This document shows positions 26,748-36,400 of a stretch of 64,000 nucleotides of DNA, piece after piece. Within the stretch, counting starts at the first letter, position 1. Every line of letters starts with the position of its first letter. The DNA lies in NCBI RefSeq assembly GCF_011601275.1, contig NZ_JAAOLY010000014.1, forward strand, positions 62,001 to 126,000. The letters are read 5' to 3'. The notes below the pieces were generated by a model that was not told the origin of the DNA, searched no databases, and worked only from the letters and a program-made list of their open reading frames with translations. Source of the stretch: Janthinobacterium lividum (lineage in GTDB: Bacteria > Pseudomonadota > Gammaproteobacteria > Burkholderiales > Burkholderiaceae_D). A program made the translations under genes and the position numbers.

Positions 26748-28701
26748 AAGTTTTCAAGGACACATCATTGAAACCGAGAGGAAAGCGTATCTTGTAATGC
26801 AAGCCCATCCCCGGCGCGCTGACCACCTTCACCGTCCCGCCCAGCGGTCCCGTCACCAGGTTATACAGGATATGCGCACCGAGGCCACTGCCGCCCGAGC
26901 CCCGCTTGGTCGTGAAGAAGGGGTCGAACAGCTGGCCCAGGGTGGCGCTGTCCATGCCCATGCCGTCGTCGCTGTAATCGAGTTCCAGCATGTCGCCCGC
27001 CGTCCTGGCGGACAGCTTGATCTTGCCCGGTTCGCCTTCGGCAAAGCCGTGCACCAGTGAATTGACCACCATGTTGGTGACGATCTGGGAGACGGCGCCC
27101 GGATAGCTGCGCAGCTGCACCTCCGGCGCGCAATCGATCTCCACCTTGACCGGCTTGCCCTTCAGCTTGGGCTGCAGGGACAGCAGGATTTCATCGAGGT
27201 ATTTGCGCAAATTAAAACTGCGCAATTCGTCCGACGACTGGTCCACGGCCACCTGCTTGAAGCTGCGCACCAGCGCCGCGGCGCGTTGCGTATTCGTCGT
27301 CATGATGCGCAGGGTCTGGTCGATGATGTCGAAGAATTGCCGCAAGCCGTCTTCATCGAGCTGGCCGCCTTCCAGGTCTTCGCGCGTGAGCTTCAATTCC
27401 TGTACCAGGTGGCTGGTGGCCGTCACGCAAATGCCCAGCGGCGTATTGATTTCATGCGCCACGCCCGCCACCAGGCGCCCCAGCGAGGCCAGTTTTTCCT
27501 GGCGCACCAGTTCCGACTGCGCTTCCTGCAAGGCGCTCAGGGCGCTGTTCAGGGCCGCGTTCTGCTCTTCCAGCGCTTCCTTGGCCTGGCGCATGGCGCT
27601 GTCGGCCTGGATGCGGGCCATCGCCACGGCCACGTGGCTGGCCATGAAGGCCAGCACGTCCAGTTCCGCCTGGCCATATATGACGGACTCATCGTAGCTT
27701 TGCACGATGATCACGCCATACTTGCGCTCGCCCAGCAGCATGGGCGCGCCCATCCAGCTGGCGATGCCGACATTGCCCAGCGGTTCGTCCATCTCGCCGC
27801 TGGCCACCAGCGCCGCATAGCTGCTGGCGTCCAGCAGGCAAGCCTGGCGCCGCGCCAGCACGTACGAGCTCATGCCAATGCCATAGTGAAAGCGTTTTAC
27901 GGGCGCCTGCGCATCCTTCTCGTCGACAAAATACGGGATCGTGATGTCCTTGTTGTCCGGGTGGTACAGGGCGATGAGGAAATTTTTCGCCGTCACCAGC
28001 TCGCTGATGATGGCATGCAGGCGCGCATACAGGGTGGTCGCGTCGGCCGCCTGCGCCGACAGGTTGGCGATTTCATACAGCGCATGCTGGAGGTTTTCCG
28101 CGCGGCGCCGCTCGGCCACCTCGTGCGCCAGCAGGGCCGTGCGCTCCTGCACCGCCTTTTCCAGCCGGTCCATGCTTTGCATGCCTTGCAGGGCGCTCGA
28201 CACGTGCGTGGCGATCAGCGCGAACAGGGCCTGGTCTTCCAGGCTGAAACGGTGCTGGGCGTCATAGCTCTGGATGACGATGGCGCCCAGCACCTGGTGC
28301 TGCTGGTCCAGCAGCGGACAGCCGATCCAGTGCTCGGCCTCCGTGCCGCCGCCCCAGGCGCCGCCGCCGATGGCGCGCATGGCGTCGTCTTCGGCCGTCA
28401 TTACCAGCTGCTTGCGGTTGACGATGACCCACGCCGTGGGCGACTGCGCGGCGCTGGCCAGACGCACGCCCTCGCCCGGATCGGGCGCGGCGTCGAATTC
28501 ATCGACAAAATAGGGAAAGCGCACGAGGCCGTCGTCGTGGTCGCTGAGCGCCACGTAAAAGTTCGCCGCATACATGATGCGCCCCAGCGCCGCATGCACC
28601 GCCTGCAGGAATTCGCTGATATCGCTGCAGGCGCTCGAGCGCTGCCCGATCTCCAGCAACACGGTTTGAACGGCTTCCAGACGGCTGAGACGGCTTTCCA
28701 T
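26746..28701 (-). CDS. soluble histidine kinase with two GAF domains
   Basis: A 651-residue kinase with no membrane segment. GAF domains lie at about 25-175 and 215-365; both contain a near-identical PYFVDE and a later VIQSYD strand, which suggests internal duplication. A coiled coil (about 370-410) leads to the HisKA helix, with the phospho-acceptor His416 in VAHEINTPLG. The HATPase has MVVNSLVHG (N box), DDGMGMD (G1) and GSGLGAH (G2). GAF domains bind small molecules; the signal is unknown. It converges with the receiver-HD-GYP gene and has no receiver of its own, so the two may form a two-component pair controlling c-di-GMP (inference). Confidence 0.93.
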   Translation of the reverse strand: MESRLSRLEAVQTVLLEIGQRSSACSDISEFLQAVHAALGRIMYAANFYVALSDHDDGLVRFPYFVDEFDAAPDPGEGVRLASAAQSPTAWVIVNRKQLVMTAEDDAMRAIGGGAWGGGTEAEHWIGCPLLDQQHQVLGAIVIQSYDAQHRFSLEDQALFALIATHVSSALQGMQSMDRLEKAVQERTALLAHEVAERRRAENLQHALYEIANLSAQAADATTLYARLHAIISELVTAKNFLIALYHPDNKDITIPYFVDEKDAQAPVKRFHYGIGMSSYVLARRQACLLDASSYAALVASGEMDEPLGNVGIASWMGAPMLLGERKYGVIIVQSYDESVIYGQAELDVLAFMASHVAVAMARIQADSAMRQAKEALEEQNAALNSALSALQEAQSELVRQEKLASLGRLVAGVAHEINTPLGICVTATSHLVQELKLTREDLEGGQLDEDGLRQFFDIIDQTLRIMTTNTQRAAALVRSFKQVAVDQSSDELRSFNLRKYLDEILLSLQPKLKGKPVKVEIDCAPEVQLRSYPGAVSQIVTNMVVNSLVHGFAEGEPGKIKLSARTAGDMLELDYSDDGMGMDSATLGQLFDPFFTTKRGSGGSGLGAHILYNLVTGPLGGTVKVVSAPGMGLHYKIRFPLGFNDVSLKT

Positions 28702-28886
28702 GGGTGACTATGTGCCTTGTGCAAGTATATGTTCTGAAAATCAATATTATCAGTTCAGCCCAGCCTTGGCACGGCATAAAACGGAGAATCTTGCCTTGAG
28801 GCAGAGCAACACGCGCCACGCGCGCATTTGCCACGCTGGCAATACGGTGGCAGACTAGGCCCCTTCCTACAGACCAGACCGTCCTC

Positions 28887-30434
28887 ATGACCGCCACGCT
28901 ACGCGCCTCGCTTCGTCCCTATACCCTCGCCGGCCTGCTGGCCTTTGCCGCGCTGGGCATGCCGCCGCTGTGCGCCGCGCCGGCCAAGACGCCGGCGGCG
29001 GAAACGGCCGATGGCGGACGCTATTTCGGCCCCCTCGTCGACGGCAAGATGCAGGGCCAGGGCCGGCTCGAATACGCGAGCGGCGCGTTCTACGAAGGGG
29101 GCTTCGCGCGCGGCGTGTTTTCCGGCCAGGGCAAGCTGCGCCAGGCGTCCGGCGTCGAATACACGGGCGCCTTCCGCCAGGGCGCCTTCGATGGCATCGG
29201 CCGCTACACTTCGCCCAAGGGAGAAATCTATGCGGGCAACTTCGTCAAGGGCAGCTTCGAGGGACAAGGCCGCTTCCAGGGCGCCGACGGCGCCACCTTC
29301 GAAGGCCATTTCAAGCACTGGCGCCCGCACGGCGCCGGCAAGCTGACCGACACGGACGGCACCGTCTTCGAAGGCGAATTCGTCCAGGGCCAGGTGCAGG
29401 GCAAGGCCAAGGTCACCACCAGCGACGGCATCCACTACGAAGGCGAGCTGAAAGACTGGAAATTCGAAGGCGACGGCGTGCTGCGCACGGCCGAGGGCGA
29501 CGAATACCGGGGCGGCTTCAAGAATGGCCAGTTCGACGGCCAGGGCGTGCTGCGCTACGCCGTGGCGCAGGCGGACGGCCGGCGCGAAGACAGCGGCAAC
29601 TGGACGGAAGGCCAGCTGGACGACCCGGCCCTGGACAAGCTCACGCGCGACAATATCGAGCTGGCCCTGTATAACCAGCGCAGCCTGCTAGACGGCGCCC
29701 TGGCCCGCATCGCGCCGCGCGAACCGACGAAAAAGATCAATTTATATTTGCTGGGCGTGGCCGGCGATGGCGCGCAGGAAGTGTTTCACCGCGAAACGGC
29801 CTTCGTGCAGCGCCAGTTCGACCGCGATTACGGCACCGTGGGCCGTTCATTGATGCTCGTCAACAGCCGCAACACGGTGGCGCAACAGCCGATGGCCACG
29901 CGCACCAGCATCGCCGCCAGCCTCGACGCGCTGGGCGCGAAGATGGACAAGCAGAACGACATCCTGTTTCTGTTCCTCACCAGCCACGGCTCGCCCGAAC
30001 ACGAACTGGCGCTGGCGCAAAACGGCATGGACTTGCACAGCCTGCCCGCGCAGGAGCTGGCGTCCATGCTCAAGCACAGCGGCATCCGCTGGAAAGTCAT
30101 CGTGATCTCGGCCTGCTATGCGGGCGGATTCATTGCGCCATTGAAAGATGACAACACCCTCATCATCACGGCCGCGCGCAGCGACCGCACCTCGTTCGGC
30201 TGCGACGACCAGAACGATTTTACGTATTTCAGCGAAGCGTATTTCAAGGAAGCGCTGCCCAAGAGCGCCGGCTTTGCGGAAGCGTTCGACATGGCCAAAG
30301 TGCTGGTGCAGGCGCGCGAGGCCGCCGATTTCCGCGAAGGCGGCATGGAGACGGAAGAGCATTCCGAGCCGCAGCTGTTCCAAGGCAAGGCCATCGCCGC
30401 GCAGCTGAAAGCGTGGCGCGCCCAGCCGCACTGA
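28887..30434 (+). CDS. exported MORN-repeat protein fused to a C13 (legumain/caspase-like) peptidase domain
   Basis: A 515-residue protein. A signal peptide (LAGLLAFAALGMPPLCAAP) is followed by eight consecutive 23-residue MORN repeats (residues about 44-230), each of the form Y/F-x-G-x-F...G-x-G-x-L. After a linker comes a clan CD peptidase domain (about 285-500). Its catalytic dyad is visible as TSHGSPEH (His367) and ISACYAGGF (Cys410), each after a hydrophobic strand as in peptidase family C13. It presumably acts in the periplasm or outer envelope, with MORN repeats for lipid or protein binding. The specificity pocket cannot be judged by eye. It precedes czcI by 42 bases but looks functionally unrelated. 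Confidence 0.9.
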   Translation: MTATLRASLRPYTLAGLLAFAALGMPPLCAAPAKTPAAETADGGRYFGPLVDGKMQGQGRLEYASGAFYEGGFARGVFSGQGKLRQASGVEYTGAFRQGAFDGIGRYTSPKGEIYAGNFVKGSFEGQGRFQGADGATFEGHFKHWRPHGAGKLTDTDGTVFEGEFVQGQVQGKAKVTTSDGIHYEGELKDWKFEGDGVLRTAEGDEYRGGFKNGQFDGQGVLRYAVAQADGRREDSGNWTEGQLDDPALDKLTRDNIELALYNQRSLLDGALARIAPREPTKKINLYLLGVAGDGAQEVFHRETAFVQRQFDRDYGTVGRSLMLVNSRNTVAQQPMATRTSIAASLDALGAKMDKQNDILFLFLTSHGSPEHELALAQNGMDLHSLPAQELASMLKHSGIRWKVIVISACYAGGFIAPLKDDNTLIITAARSDRTSFGCDDQNDFTYFSEAYFKEALPKSAGFAEAFDMAKVLVQAREAADFREGGMETEEHSEPQLFQGKAIAAQLKAWRAQPH

Positions 30435-30476
30435 CATGCGCGCAGCCTTCCGTCTTTCTGTACAATAGCCGTCACC

Positions 30477-30845
30477 ATGCGCCGATTCTTCCTCATTTTG
30501 CTGCTGTTCGTGCTTCCGCTCCAGATGTCCTGGGCTGCGGCGAGCGCGTATTGCCTGCACGAAGAAGGCAAGGCGGCGCAGCACCTGGGCCACCACAGCC
30601 ACCAGCACAAGGCGGACGCGGACAAGCAACCCGCCGGCGACAAAAAGGTGGCGGACCAGCAGAAAAAAGGCCAGCCGCACAGCGATTGCAACGTCTGCCA
30701 CGGCATCGGCCATGCATGGCTGCCGGCCGGCTCCAGCCTGCCCGTCGGCGACATGGCGTCCGTGAACGCGGACACTTCCCCCTTCTTTTACGCTTCCCAC
30801 ATCCCGGACGCTCCAAAGCGCCCTGACTGGTCGTCGGCCATCTAG
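30477..30845 (+). CDS. czcI: CzcI-type small periplasmic metal-binding protein
   Basis: A 122-residue protein with a signal peptide (RRFFLILLLFVLPLQMSWA). The mature part is rich in metal ligands: HLGHHSHQHK and SDCNVCHGIGHAW. Size, His/Cys content and position at the head of czcCBA match CzcI, a periplasmic protein thought to tune metal-resistance expression or load the pump. A TACAAT -10-like hexamer lies at 30461-30466, so the operon may have its own promoter inside the gap after the C13 peptidase gene. Confidence 0.82.
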   Translation: MRRFFLILLLFVLPLQMSWAAASAYCLHEEGKAAQHLGHHSHQHKADADKQPAGDKKVADQQKKGQPHSDCNVCHGIGHAWLPAGSSLPVGDMASVNADTSPFFYASHIPDAPKRPDWSSAI

Positions 30846-30936
30846 GCCGACGGGACGTTTCAATCACTTATCGCAGTAAGTCAGGCGCAGGCCTGCGCGT
30901 CCCGTCGAATTCTTTTCCATGCTTTTGGAGAATTCG

Positions 30937-32169
30937 ATGCACCGATTCATTTTCTTGCTATCCGCTGGCCTGCTGGCCGGCAACCTTGTCCACGCGCAAT
31001 CCAGCGTGGAACCCGCCGCACCGTTGACCCTGCCCGCCGCGCTGGCCCTGGCCGAGGGCGGCAACGCCACCCTGTCGGCCGCCCGCCACGAACTGGCGGC
31101 ACAGGGCGGCGCCCTGCAACAGGCGCGCGCCCTGCCCAATCCGGAACTGCAAACCGTGCTGGAAGACACGCGACGCGCCACGCGCAGCACCACCGTGCAA
31201 CTGAACCAGCTCATCGAACTGGGCGGCAAACGGGGGGCGCGCACCGCCGTCGCCCAGCGCGGCGCAGACCTGGCGCAAGCGGGCCTGTCCCTGCAGCAAG
31301 CCGACACGCGCGCCGCCGTCACTTCCGCCTTTGTCGACGTGCTGGCGGCGCAGGAAGGCTTGCGCCTGGCCGACAGCGCGCAAGCCCTGGCCGCGCGCGC
31401 CAGCGACATCACGGCCCGCAGAGTGACGGCCGGCAAGGCTTCGCCCGTCGAGGAAACGCGCGCCAGGGTCGCCGAAGCGAGCGTGCGGCTGGAGCTGAAC
31501 CTGGCCCGCAGCACCCTGGCCAGCGCCCGCAAGCGCCTGGCGGCCCTGTGGGGCAACGCCACGCCACGTTTCAGCGTCGCCGAAGGCCGCCTGGAAACCT
31601 TGCCCGAGCTGCCCCCGGCCAGCGAACTGGCGGCGCGCCTGGCCCAGGCGCCGGCCGTGCGCCAGGCGCAAAGCGCGCTGGCCCAGCGGCAAGCCATGCT
31701 GGACGTGGAACAGCGGCGCGCCACGCCCGACGTCACCGTCAGCATCGGCATGAAGCGCTCGGAAGAGCTGGGCCGCAACCAGGCCATCATCGGCCTGGCC
31801 TTGCCGCTGCCCCTGTTCGACCGCAATGCGGGCAATAAACTCGACGCCCTGCGCCGCAGTGACAAGGCCAGCGACGAGCTGGCCGCCGCCCGCATCGACG
31901 TGCAAACGGCCGTGGCCGCCGCCACCGAACGCCTGGCCACGGCCCGGCTTGACGTGGAAAGCTTGCGCCGCGACATCTTGCCCGGCGCCCAAAGCGCCTA
32001 TGACGCGGCCAGCAAGGGCTTCGAGTTTGGCAAGTTCGCCTTCCTCGACGTGCTCGATGCCCAGCGCACTTTGCTGCAAGCCAAAAACCAGTACCTGCGC
32101 GCGCTGACGGAAGCGCAACACGCCGCCGCCGACATCGAGCGCCTGCTGGGCGCCCCTACCTCCCTGTAA
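30937..32169 (+). CDS. czcC: CzcC-type outer membrane factor (TolC family)
   Basis: A 410-residue outer-membrane channel of the CzcABC heavy-metal efflux complex. A signal peptide (FIFLLSAGLLAGNLVHA) is followed by long coiled-coil helices typical of TolC-like proteins, including two internally related halves (GGNATLSAARHELAAQGGAL; LPNPELQTVLED; VRQAQSALAQRQAML). It forms a trimer that carries metal out across the outer membrane. TTGGAG lies six bases before ATG 30937; ATG 30919 precedes that site and is rejected. Confidence 0.92.
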   Translation: MHRFIFLLSAGLLAGNLVHAQSSVEPAAPLTLPAALALAEGGNATLSAARHELAAQGGALQQARALPNPELQTVLEDTRRATRSTTVQLNQLIELGGKRGARTAVAQRGADLAQAGLSLQQADTRAAVTSAFVDVLAAQEGLRLADSAQALAARASDITARRVTAGKASPVEETRARVAEASVRLELNLARSTLASARKRLAALWGNATPRFSVAEGRLETLPELPPASELAARLAQAPAVRQAQSALAQRQAMLDVEQRRATPDVTVSIGMKRSEELGRNQAIIGLALPLPLFDRNAGNKLDALRRSDKASDELAAARIDVQTAVAAATERLATARLDVESLRRDILPGAQSAYDAASKGFEFGKFAFLDVLDAQRTLLQAKNQYLRALTEAQHAAADIERLLGAPTSL

Positions 32170-32181
32170 GGAACACCATCC

Positions 32182-33387
32182 ATGAACATCACACTCAACA
32201 AAAAGCAGGCGATCGCCATCGGCACCATCGCGGCCGCCGGCATCGTGCTGGCCATCCTCATCCTCGGCACGGGCAAATCCAGCTCCCCTTCGGTCCCTGC
32301 CGTCAAGGCGGAAGCACATGCGGAAAAGAAAGACGAACACGACCACAAAGAAGTGGAAGGCAAGCTGGAATTGACGGCGGCGCAAAGCCGCGCGGCCGGC
32401 GTCGTCATCGCCACGGCCGCGCCCGGCCGCATCAAGACGACGGTCGCCCTGCCCGGCGAAGTCCGTTTTAATGAAGACCGCACGGCCCACGTCGTGCCGC
32501 GCCTGGCCGGCGTGGTGGAAGCCGTGCAGGCGGACCTGGGCCAGCTGGTGAAAAAGGGGCAAGTGCTGGCCGTCATCGCCAGCACGGAATTGTCGGAACA
32601 GCGCAGCGCATTGCTGTCGGCGCAGCGGCGGCTATCTTTGGCCCGCTCCACGTATGAGCGCGAGGAAAAACTGTGGCGCGAGAAAATTTCGGCCGAACAG
32701 GATTACCTGCAGGCGCAGCAAGCGTGGCGCGAAGCGGAAATCGCCGTGCAGAACGCGCAGCAAAAACTCAGCGCTCTAGGCGCCACGAGTACCAGCAAAG
32801 GTCCGCTGAACCGCTATGAGATCCGCGCACCGTTCGACGGCATGGTGCTGGAAAAACATATCACCCTGGGCGAAGCCGTCAAGGAAGACGCGAACATCTT
32901 CGTCATTTCCGACCTGTCGACGGTGTGGGCGGAAATCGCCGTGCCGGCCAAGGACCTGGCCACCGTGCGCATGGGCGGCAAGGCGGAAGTGAAAGCATCC
33001 GCGTTTGACGCCAGCGCGCAAGGCACGATCACCTATGTGGGCGCGCTGCTGGGCGAGCAGACGCGTACGGCCAAGGCACGCATCAGCTTGCAGAACCCCG
33101 ACATGGCCTGGCGCCCGGGCCTGTTCGTCACGGTGGAAGTGGTGTCCGGCGAAGCGGACGCGCCCATCACCGTGCACACCACGGCCATCCAGACGGTGGA
33201 AGACAAGCCCGTCGTCTTCGTGCAGGTGAAAGATGGCTACCAAGCCACGCCCGTGGTGCTGGGCCGCAGCGATGGCACATTGACGCACATCATGCAGGGC
33301 CTGGTCGCCGGCACGCCGTATGCGGCGCAAGGCGGTTTTGTCCTGAAGTCCGAGCTGGGCAAAGATTCTGCCGGCCACGAACATTGA
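32182..33387 (+). CDS. czcB: CzcB-type periplasmic adaptor (membrane fusion protein)
   Basis: A 401-residue protein with an N-terminal anchor (AIAIGTIAAAGIVLAILIL). A His/Asp/Glu-rich stretch (AHAEKKDEHDHKEVEG) may bind metal. A split biotinyl-lipoyl domain surrounds a helical hairpin (residues about 130-195), followed by beta-barrel and membrane-proximal domains (MAWRPGLFVTVEVV). It bridges CzcA and CzcC and may hand metal to the pump. The C-terminus ends in GHEH. AAGGA precedes the start; the gap to czcC is 12 bases and to czcA 25 bases. Confidence 0.93.
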   Translation: MNITLNKKQAIAIGTIAAAGIVLAILILGTGKSSSPSVPAVKAEAHAEKKDEHDHKEVEGKLELTAAQSRAAGVVIATAAPGRIKTTVALPGEVRFNEDRTAHVVPRLAGVVEAVQADLGQLVKKGQVLAVIASTELSEQRSALLSAQRRLSLARSTYEREEKLWREKISAEQDYLQAQQAWREAEIAVQNAQQKLSALGATSTSKGPLNRYEIRAPFDGMVLEKHITLGEAVKEDANIFVISDLSTVWAEIAVPAKDLATVRMGGKAEVKASAFDASAQGTITYVGALLGEQTRTAKARISLQNPDMAWRPGLFVTVEVVSGEADAPITVHTTAIQTVEDKPVVFVQVKDGYQATPVVLGRSDGTLTHIMQGLVAGTPYAAQGGFVLKSELGKDSAGHEH

Positions 33388-33412
33388 TCACGTCAAAGCT
33401 AAGGAAACCATC

Positions 33413-36400
33413 ATGTTTGAACGTCTGATCCGCTTCGCCATCGACCAGCGCTGGCTGGTGATGCTGGCCGTGGCCGCCATGGCTGGCCTGGGCATCTACA
33501 GCTATCAAAAGCTGCCCATTGACGCCGTGCCCGACATCACCAATGTGCAGGTGCAAATCAATACCCAGTCCGCCGGCTATTCGCCTCTGGAAACCGAGCA
33601 GCGAGTCACCTTCCCCATCGAGACGGCCATGGCCGGCTTGCCGAACCTGGAACAGACGCGCTCGCTGTCGCGCTATGGCCTGTCGCAAGTGACCGTGATC
33701 TTCAAGGATGGCACGGACATCTATTTTGCGCGCCAGATGATCAACGAGCGCTTGCAGGAAGCCAAGGAAAGCCTGCCGGCCGGCGTCACGCCAAAGATGG
33801 GGCCCGTGTCTACAGGTCTCGGTGAAATCTACCTGTGGACGGTGGAAACGCAAGACGGCGCGAAAAAGCCGGACGGCACGCCGTACACGCCGACGGACTT
33901 GCGCGAAATCCAGGACTGGATCATCAAGCCGCAGTTGCGCAATGTCACGGGCGTGACGGAAATCAATGCCATCGGCGGCTACGCCAAGCAATACCAGGTG
34001 GCGCCGTATCCGGAAAAACTGGCCGCCTACGGCATCAGCCTGCAAGACGTGGTGACGGCGCTCGAGCGCAACAACAGCAATGTGGGCGCCGGCTACATCG
34101 AAAAGCAGGGTGAGCAATTGCTGATACGTGCGCCAGGCCAGGTGGCGTCGAAAAGCGACATCGGCAACATCGTCGTTGCCAACGTGCAGGGCGTGGCGAT
34201 CCGCATCCGCGACGTGGCCGACGTGGTGCTGGGGCGCGAGCTGCGCACGGGCGCGGCCACGGAAAACGGCCGCGAAGTGGTGCTCGGCACGGTCTTCATG
34301 CTGATCGGGCAGAACAGCCGCGCCGTCTCGCAAGCCGTCGACAAGAAAATGGTGGAGATCAACCGCAGCCTGCCGAAAGGCGTGCATGCCGTCACCGTGT
34401 ATGACCGCACGGTATTGGTCGACAAGGCCATCAATACGGTGAAGAAAAACCTGCTCGAAGGCGCCGTGCTGGTGATCGCCATTTTGTTCCTCTTCCTCGG
34501 CAATATCCGCGCAGCCGTCATCACGGCCATGGTGATTCCGCTGGCCATGCTGTTCACGTTTACGGGCATGGTGCAATACCACGTGAGCGCCAATCTGATG
34601 AGTCTGGGTGCGCTGGACTTCGGCATCATCATCGATGGCGCCGTGGTGATCGTGGAAAACTGCGTGCGACGCCTGGCCCATGCACAGCAGAAACTGGGAC
34701 GGTCCCTGACCTTGCAGGAACGGTTTCAGGAAGTGTTTGCGGCATCGCAAGAGGCGCGCCGTCCCCTGCTGTACGGCCAGCTGATCATCATGGTGGTGTA
34801 CCTGCCCATTTTCGCGCTGACGGGCGTGGAGGGACGCATGTTTACGCCGATGGCCCTGACGGTGGTCATTGCGCTGCTGGGCGCCATGCTGCTGTCGATC
34901 ACCTTCATTCCGGCCGCCGTGGCGCTGTTTATCGGCGACAAGGTGGCGGAGAAAGAAAACGCCCTCATGCGCGCGGCCAAGCGCTGGTATGCGCCGCTGC
35001 TGGACAAGGTGATGCGCAACACACCGGTCGTGCTGACGGGCGCGGCGGTGGCGGTCGTGCTGTCGGGCTTGCTGGCAACGCGCATGGGCAGCGAATTCGT
35101 GCCCAGCCTGAACGAGGGCGATATCGCCATCCAGGCCCTGCGCATCCCCGGCACCAGCTTGACGCAATCACTGGCCATGCAGCAGCAGCTGGAAAGCAAG
35201 CTGATGGCAAACCACAAGGAAATCGCGCGCGTGTTCGCCCGTACGGGAACGGCCGAGATCGCGTCCGACCCCATGCCCCCCAATATTTCCGATGGCTACA
35301 TCATGCTCAAGCCACGCGACGCATGGCCGGAACCGACAAAATCGCGCGAGCGATTGCTGGCGGAAATCGAAGCGACGGCTACCAGTTTACCGGGCAATAA
35401 CTACGAGTTTTCGCAGCCGATCCAGCTGCGCTTCAATGAGCTGATTTCCGGCGTGCGCAGCGACGTGGCCGTGAAACTGTTCGGCGACGACATGCTTGTC
35501 CTCGACAGCACAGCGGCGAAGATCGCCGGCGTGCTGGGCAAGATTGCCGGTGCGACGGAAGTGAAGGTCGAGCAGACCACGGGCCTGCCCATGCTGACGG
35601 TGCAGATCAACCGCGAGCAGACGGCCCGCTACGGTCTCAACATTGCCGACGTGCAAGCGGCGATTGCCACGGCCATCGGCGGGCAAGAGGCCGGTACGCT
35701 GTTCCAGGGCGACCGCCGCTTCGACATCGTCGTGCGCCTGCCCGACAGCCTGCGCAGCGACCTGGAGCAATTGAAGCGCCTGCCCATCGCCCTGCCCCTG
35801 GGTGCCGCGGCGGAAGGCCGTGCCCGCTTCATTCCGCTCGGCGAAGTGGCCAGCCTGCAAGTGGCGCCGGGACCGAACCAGATCAGCCGCGAAGACGGCA
35901 AGCGCCGCATCGTCATCAGCGCCAACGTGCGCGGACGCGATATTGGCTCGTTTGTCGCCGACGCCACGCAGCAGCTGCAAGCGCAAGTGGCCATTCCCGC
36001 TGGCTACTGGACCAGCTGGGGCGGCCAGTTCGAGCAATTGCAATCGGCCACGAAACGCCTGGAACTGGTGGTGCCCGTGGCGCTGGCGCTCGTCTTCGTG
36101 CTGCTGTTCGCCATGTTCGGCAACGTGAAGGATGGCTTGCTGGTGTTCAGCGGCATCCCGTTCGCCTTGACGGGCGGCATCGTCGCCCTGTGGCTGCGCG
36201 ACATCCCCATGTCGATCTCGGCCGCCGTCGGCTTCATCGCCCTGTCCGGTGTGGCTGTGCTGAATGGCCTGGTGATGATCGCCTACATCCGCCAGCTGCG
36301 CGACCAGGGCATGCCCTTGCAGGACGCCATCCGAGAAGGGGCGATCACGCGGCTGCGGCCCGTCTTGATGACGGCGCTGGTGGCGTCGCTGGGTTTCGTG

